Assembly: GCA_026414565.1 (NCBI GenBank)
Contig: JAOAIT010000053.1
Coordinates: 62,001-126,000 of the forward strand
Source: Verrucomicrobiia bacterium
GTDB taxonomy: Bacteria; Verrucomicrobiota; Verrucomicrobiia; Limisphaerales; Fontisphaeraceae
Direction of reading: 5' to 3'
DNA length: 64,000 nucleotides
The translations under genes were made by a program, and so were the position numbers. Below are positions 61,501-64,000 of the stretch, piece after piece (the first letter of the stretch is position 1; each line of letters begins with the position of its first letter). Under the pieces are notes generated by a model. The model did no database searches, had not been told where the DNA came from, and saw only the letters and a list, made by a program, of their open reading frames with translations.

Positions 61501-62238
61501 ATGGATTCCACCCTGGATGACGGTCGCGAGGCTGTTGCCCCCATTTTAATGCGCGATTTTCCCCTCAGCGAGCGGCCGCGGGAGCACCTGGCGCGTTTTG
61601 GAGCGGAGCGCTGCTCGAATGCGCAGTTGCTGGCCATCCTGTTGCGCACCGGTACCAAAGGCCGCAATGTGATTCACGTGGCCGAGGACTTGCTGGCTCG
61701 ATTCGGCTCGCTGGAGGCCTTGAGCCGGGCGACCGTGGAGCAGTTATGCAAGATTTCCGGTGTGGGCCGGGACAAGGCGGTGACGTTGCTGGCGGCCTTT
61801 CAACTGGCAGTGCGCATGGCGCGGGAGAAGGCTCACGAGCAACCATTGTTAGATTCGCCTGACAAGGTGGCGGACTTGTTGCGCGAAGAGAATGCCCAGT
61901 ATCAAACGGAGCAGTTTCAACTGGTGCTCTTAAACACCCGCCGGCGACTGATTCGGGTGGAAAAACTGGCCCAGGGGACCCTGGACAGTGTGACGGTGCA
62001 TCCGCGCGATGTGTTCCGGCTGGCCATTGCGGCCAATGCCTCGGCCATCATTCTGGTGCACAACCATCCCAGCGGCGATCCCTCGCCTTCGGAGGCGGAT
62101 TTGCGCCTCACGCGCGATCTCATCCGGGCCGGTTATTTGCTCCGGATTGAGGTATTGGATCACGTCATCCTGGGACGGCCCGGCCCGGGACGCGAAAAAG
62201 ACTATGCCTCCCTGCGGGCCATGGGCGCCTGGGCATGA
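61501..62238 (+). CDS. radC: RadC-family JAMM-domain protein
   Basis: 245 residues from an ATG preceded by a GGAGG in CACGGAGGATAA. The N-terminal part has a helix-hairpin-helix-like stretch (LCKISGVGRDKAVTLLAAF). The C-terminal JAB/MPN domain has the metal-binding motif HNHPSGDPSPSEAD, preceded by a conserved Glu-containing segment. The family is widespread and named for an early link with recombination repair; its true biochemical role is unsettled. All key residues are intact. It lies divergent from the propeller gene and ends 10 bases before the convergent oxidoreductase. Confidence 0.93.
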   Translation: MDSTLDDGREAVAPILMRDFPLSERPREHLARFGAERCSNAQLLAILLRTGTKGRNVIHVAEDLLARFGSLEALSRATVEQLCKISGVGRDKAVTLLAAFQLAVRMAREKAHEQPLLDSPDKVADLLREENAQYQTEQFQLVLLNTRRRLIRVEKLAQGTLDSVTVHPRDVFRLAIAANASAIILVHNHPSGDPSPSEADLRLTRDLIRAGYLLRIEVLDHVILGRPGPGREKDYASLRAMGAWA

Positions 62239-62247
62239 CGCCCGGGG

Positions 62248-63399
62248 TTAACGGCTGAAGGACTTGGTAAAATCCTCGGCGGTGGTTTGCACCACTTTTT
62301 TCTCGAAACGGGATTCTGCGATGAGTTGATTGAGTTTGGCCTCGTAGGATGCGCCGTCCAGCGGCAGTTCGATGGTTTGCTGCGTCAAGGAGGAATACAA
62401 GATGGCGTTGGCCAGCTCCACACTATGCAGGCCCTCGGCGGCCGGTGCAATCAGCGGGGCACCGTCCAGGATGGCGTCCACAAAGTTTTGCGTGATTTCG
62501 TGGTGAGCGGCGCCGGTGTTGGGAGCTGGGATTTCCACGTTCCAGATGTCCGGCCGCGCGAAGCCGGCCTTGGAGGTCTTGCTGAACTCCAGCATGGACA
62601 CTTCATTGCGCGTGAAATTGATGCGCCCGCCTTCGAGCACCAAACGCCCGCGTTCGCCCACGATTTCCAGGCGGTTGGTGCCAGGGGCTTCTCCCGTGGA
62701 GGTGATGAAGACGCCGGTGCCGCCGTTGGGGTATTCAAAGTAGGCAGTGACGTTGTCCTCCACCTCGATGTTGTGATAACGCCCCAACTGGCAAAAACCG
62801 CGCACCCGGCAGGGGGCGCCCGCCAGCCAGATGAGCATGTCCAGATTGTGCGGGCACTGGTTGAGCAGCACGCCGCCGCCTTCGCCCTTCCAGGTGGCGC
62901 GCCAGCCGCCGCTGGCGTAATAGGCTTCGGTGCGATACCAGTCGGTGACAATCCAGTTGGTGCGGACGATTTGGCCCAACTCCCCCGAGGTAATCAAATG
63001 TTTGATACGCTTGTAGCGGGGGTCGGTGCGCTGTTGAAACATGGCCGCGAAGACCAGGCGTTTATCCGTGTGCACGGCCAGCAGGCGTTCGCAGTCAGCC
63101 TTGTGTACCGAGATGGGTTTTTCCACCAGCACATGCAGGCCGTTCTTCAAGGCATCCATGCCGATGGTGGTATGGAGGAAGTGCGGGGTGGCGATGATCA
63201 CGGCATCTACGGCGCCGGAGCGAATCAGCGCTTCGCTGCTGTCAAAGGTTTTAAGCTGGGAATAGGCGGCCAGGTTGGGGGTGTAGGCGTCGCTGACGGC
63301 GGTCAATTCCGCCCGGGCCACCTGTCCTTTGAGGAGGTAATCCGCGTGAAAACGTCCCATGTTCCCCATGCCGATGATGCCCAAACGCACTTTTTTCAT
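62248..63399 (-). CDS. Cytosolic Gfo/Idh/MocA-family oxidoreductase
   Basis: 383 residues from ATG 63399, giving MKKVRLGIIGMGNMGRFHAD with the NAD(P)-binding GxGxxG. The EKPISVHKADCERLL segment carries the usual catalytic Lys, and the C-terminal domain includes GGWRATWKGEGGGVLLNQCPHNLDMLIWL (shown only in part in the protein: GGGVLLNQCPHNLDML). No signal peptide, unlike the family member at 6676-7968. The Asn-Gln-Cys-Pro-His-Asn-x-Asp region and the length fit inositol- or sugar-dehydrogenase-like members; the substrate is unknown. It is divergent from a glycosyltransferase gene. Confidence 0.9.
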   Translation of the reverse strand: MKKVRLGIIGMGNMGRFHADYLLKGQVARAELTAVSDAYTPNLAAYSQLKTFDSSEALIRSGAVDAVIIATPHFLHTTIGMDALKNGLHVLVEKPISVHKADCERLLAVHTDKRLVFAAMFQQRTDPRYKRIKHLITSGELGQIVRTNWIVTDWYRTEAYYASGGWRATWKGEGGGVLLNQCPHNLDMLIWLAGAPCRVRGFCQLGRYHNIEVEDNVTAYFEYPNGGTGVFITSTGEAPGTNRLEIVGERGRLVLEGGRINFTRNEVSMLEFSKTSKAGFARPDIWNVEIPAPNTGAAHHEITQNFVDAILDGAPLIAPAAEGLHSVELANAILYSSLTQQTIELPLDGASYEAKLNQLIAESRFEKKVVQTTAEDFTKSFSR

Positions 63400-63524
63400 A
63401 AGCCGGTACTGTTTGCTGAGCGGCAACTATTCCAAGCCGCGCTGGAGCCCCGCAAGCTTTTTCGCGGGGCCAATGGGCGCTTGCTTTGGCCAGGGACGCC
63501 CGCCACAATCCGCCCTCGGGCAAC

Positions 63525-64000
63525 ATGCGGTTTCTGATGCTTAACTGGCGCGACCCCCTCAGCCCCAAGGCCGGCGGGGCCGAGCGCGTTTCCCTGGCCC
63601 ACCTGCGGGAACTGGTGCGCCGGGGGCATGAGGTTTTCTGGTTTTCTTATGCGTTTCCCGGAGGCGCACCGCAGGAGGTGTACGATGGCATCACCGTGGT
63701 GCGCGCCGGGCAGATGTTTCAGGCGGTGGCCGCGGCGCGGCGGTGGTGCCGGCAACAGCCCCGTTTTGACCTGGTGATTGATCAGCATCATGGCATCCCC
63801 TGGTATGCGCCCTGGTGGTGTCGCACTCACTGTATTGCGTACATTCACGAGGTGCTTGGCCCGATTTGGAACTCCTTTTACCCGGAGCCCACGGCCACGC
63901 TGGGCCGCTGGCAGGAGCGGTGGACCCACTGGCTTTATCGGAAAGTGCCTTTCTGGACGGTGTGCCAGGGCACGGCCGAGCAGTTGCGCCGCAGCGGTGT
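63525..64000 (+). CDS. Family 4-type glycosyltransferase, N-terminal part only
   Basis: The frame opens at ATG 63525 (MRFLMLNWRDPLSPKAGGAE) and runs off the window after 158 codons. The start has the GT-B pattern of GT4 enzymes: a strand, then the P-x-x-G-G-A-E loop, LAHLRELVRRGHEVFWFS, and later FDLVIDQHHGIPWYAP and CIAYIHEVLGPIWNSFYPEP. This corresponds to the acceptor-binding half; the donor-binding half with the E-x7-E motif lies outside. Likely role in polysaccharide or lipid glycan synthesis (inference). It is divergent from the oxidoreductase gene with a 125-base gap. Confidence 0.85.
   Translation, partial: MRFLMLNWRDPLSPKAGGAERVSLAHLRELVRRGHEVFWFSYAFPGGAPQEVYDGITVVRAGQMFQAVAAARRWCRQQPRFDLVIDQHHGIPWYAPWWCRTHCIAYIHEVLGPIWNSFYPEPTATLGRWQERWTHWLYRKVPFWTVCQGTAEQLRRSG

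Overview
The window reads as a chromosomal piece of a GC-rich (about 60%) bacterium of the phylum Verrucomicrobiota, most likely near the Pedosphaerales/Limisphaerales. The basis is inference from gene content: several enormous secreted proteins built from LamG, Ig-like, lamin-tail and CotH-like domains, many of them ending in a short module that closes with F/Y-Y-R-V/L; a Tat-type Gfo/Idh/MocA oxidoreductase; PQQ-like propeller and DUF362 proteins; and few clear Shine-Dalgarno sequences. No phage, IS or CRISPR locus was found.

Layout. 1-8 kb: housekeeping and small-molecule metabolism (end of dxs, icd, a Tat-exported DUF362 protein, a MoeB-rhodanese fusion, purine nucleoside phosphorylase, a Gfo/Idh/MocA oxidoreductase). 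8.3-27.2 kb: a 4945-residue secreted or surface protein followed by a 1336-residue tail-fibre-like protein with an S74 self-cleaving chaperone. 27.2-30 kb: tRNA-Phe, trpB and an MFS exporter, all on the minus strand. 30.2-34.4 kb: a parallel beta-helix protein, then an ECF sigma factor operon with a small membrane protein and a Spy/CnrX-like periplasmic sensor. 34.4-38.4 kb (minus): DAHP synthase with an attenuator leader, a NifS-type cysteine desulfurase, a Cys-rich DUF6485-like protein and an FHA-DUF4388 protein. 38.4-42.6 kb: a duplicated-domain secreted protein, an RluD-family pseudouridine synthase and a URO-D-like methyltransferase. 42.8-59.9 kb: two more giant secreted proteins (2771 and about 2894 residues), each followed by a strong terminator hairpin. 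60-64 kb: a PQQ-like propeller protein, radC, a second Gfo/Idh/MocA oxidoreductase and the start of a glycosyltransferase.

Six secreted proteins take up about 40.5 kb, roughly 63% of the window. Four of them end in, and the largest carries near its N-terminus, the same 60-80-residue module, so they probably belong to one export or surface-display programme.

The best-supported new regulatory observation is upstream of the DAHP synthase gene. A short leader reading frame holds Phe-Arg-Phe and two Trp-Tyr pairs, and is followed by a Rho-independent terminator whose 5' arm can pair instead with the last codons of the leader. That is the architecture of ribosome-mediated attenuation by aromatic amino acids. 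A second regulatory observation is an ECF-type promoter (TGTAAC-17-CGTCTAA) inside the sigma operon, between the sigma gene and its downstream partners.

No stretch longer than 300 bases lacks a gene. The longest non-coding gaps are 7969-8255, 42565-42833 and 35702-35948 (inside or around genes as described), and each is annotated below.
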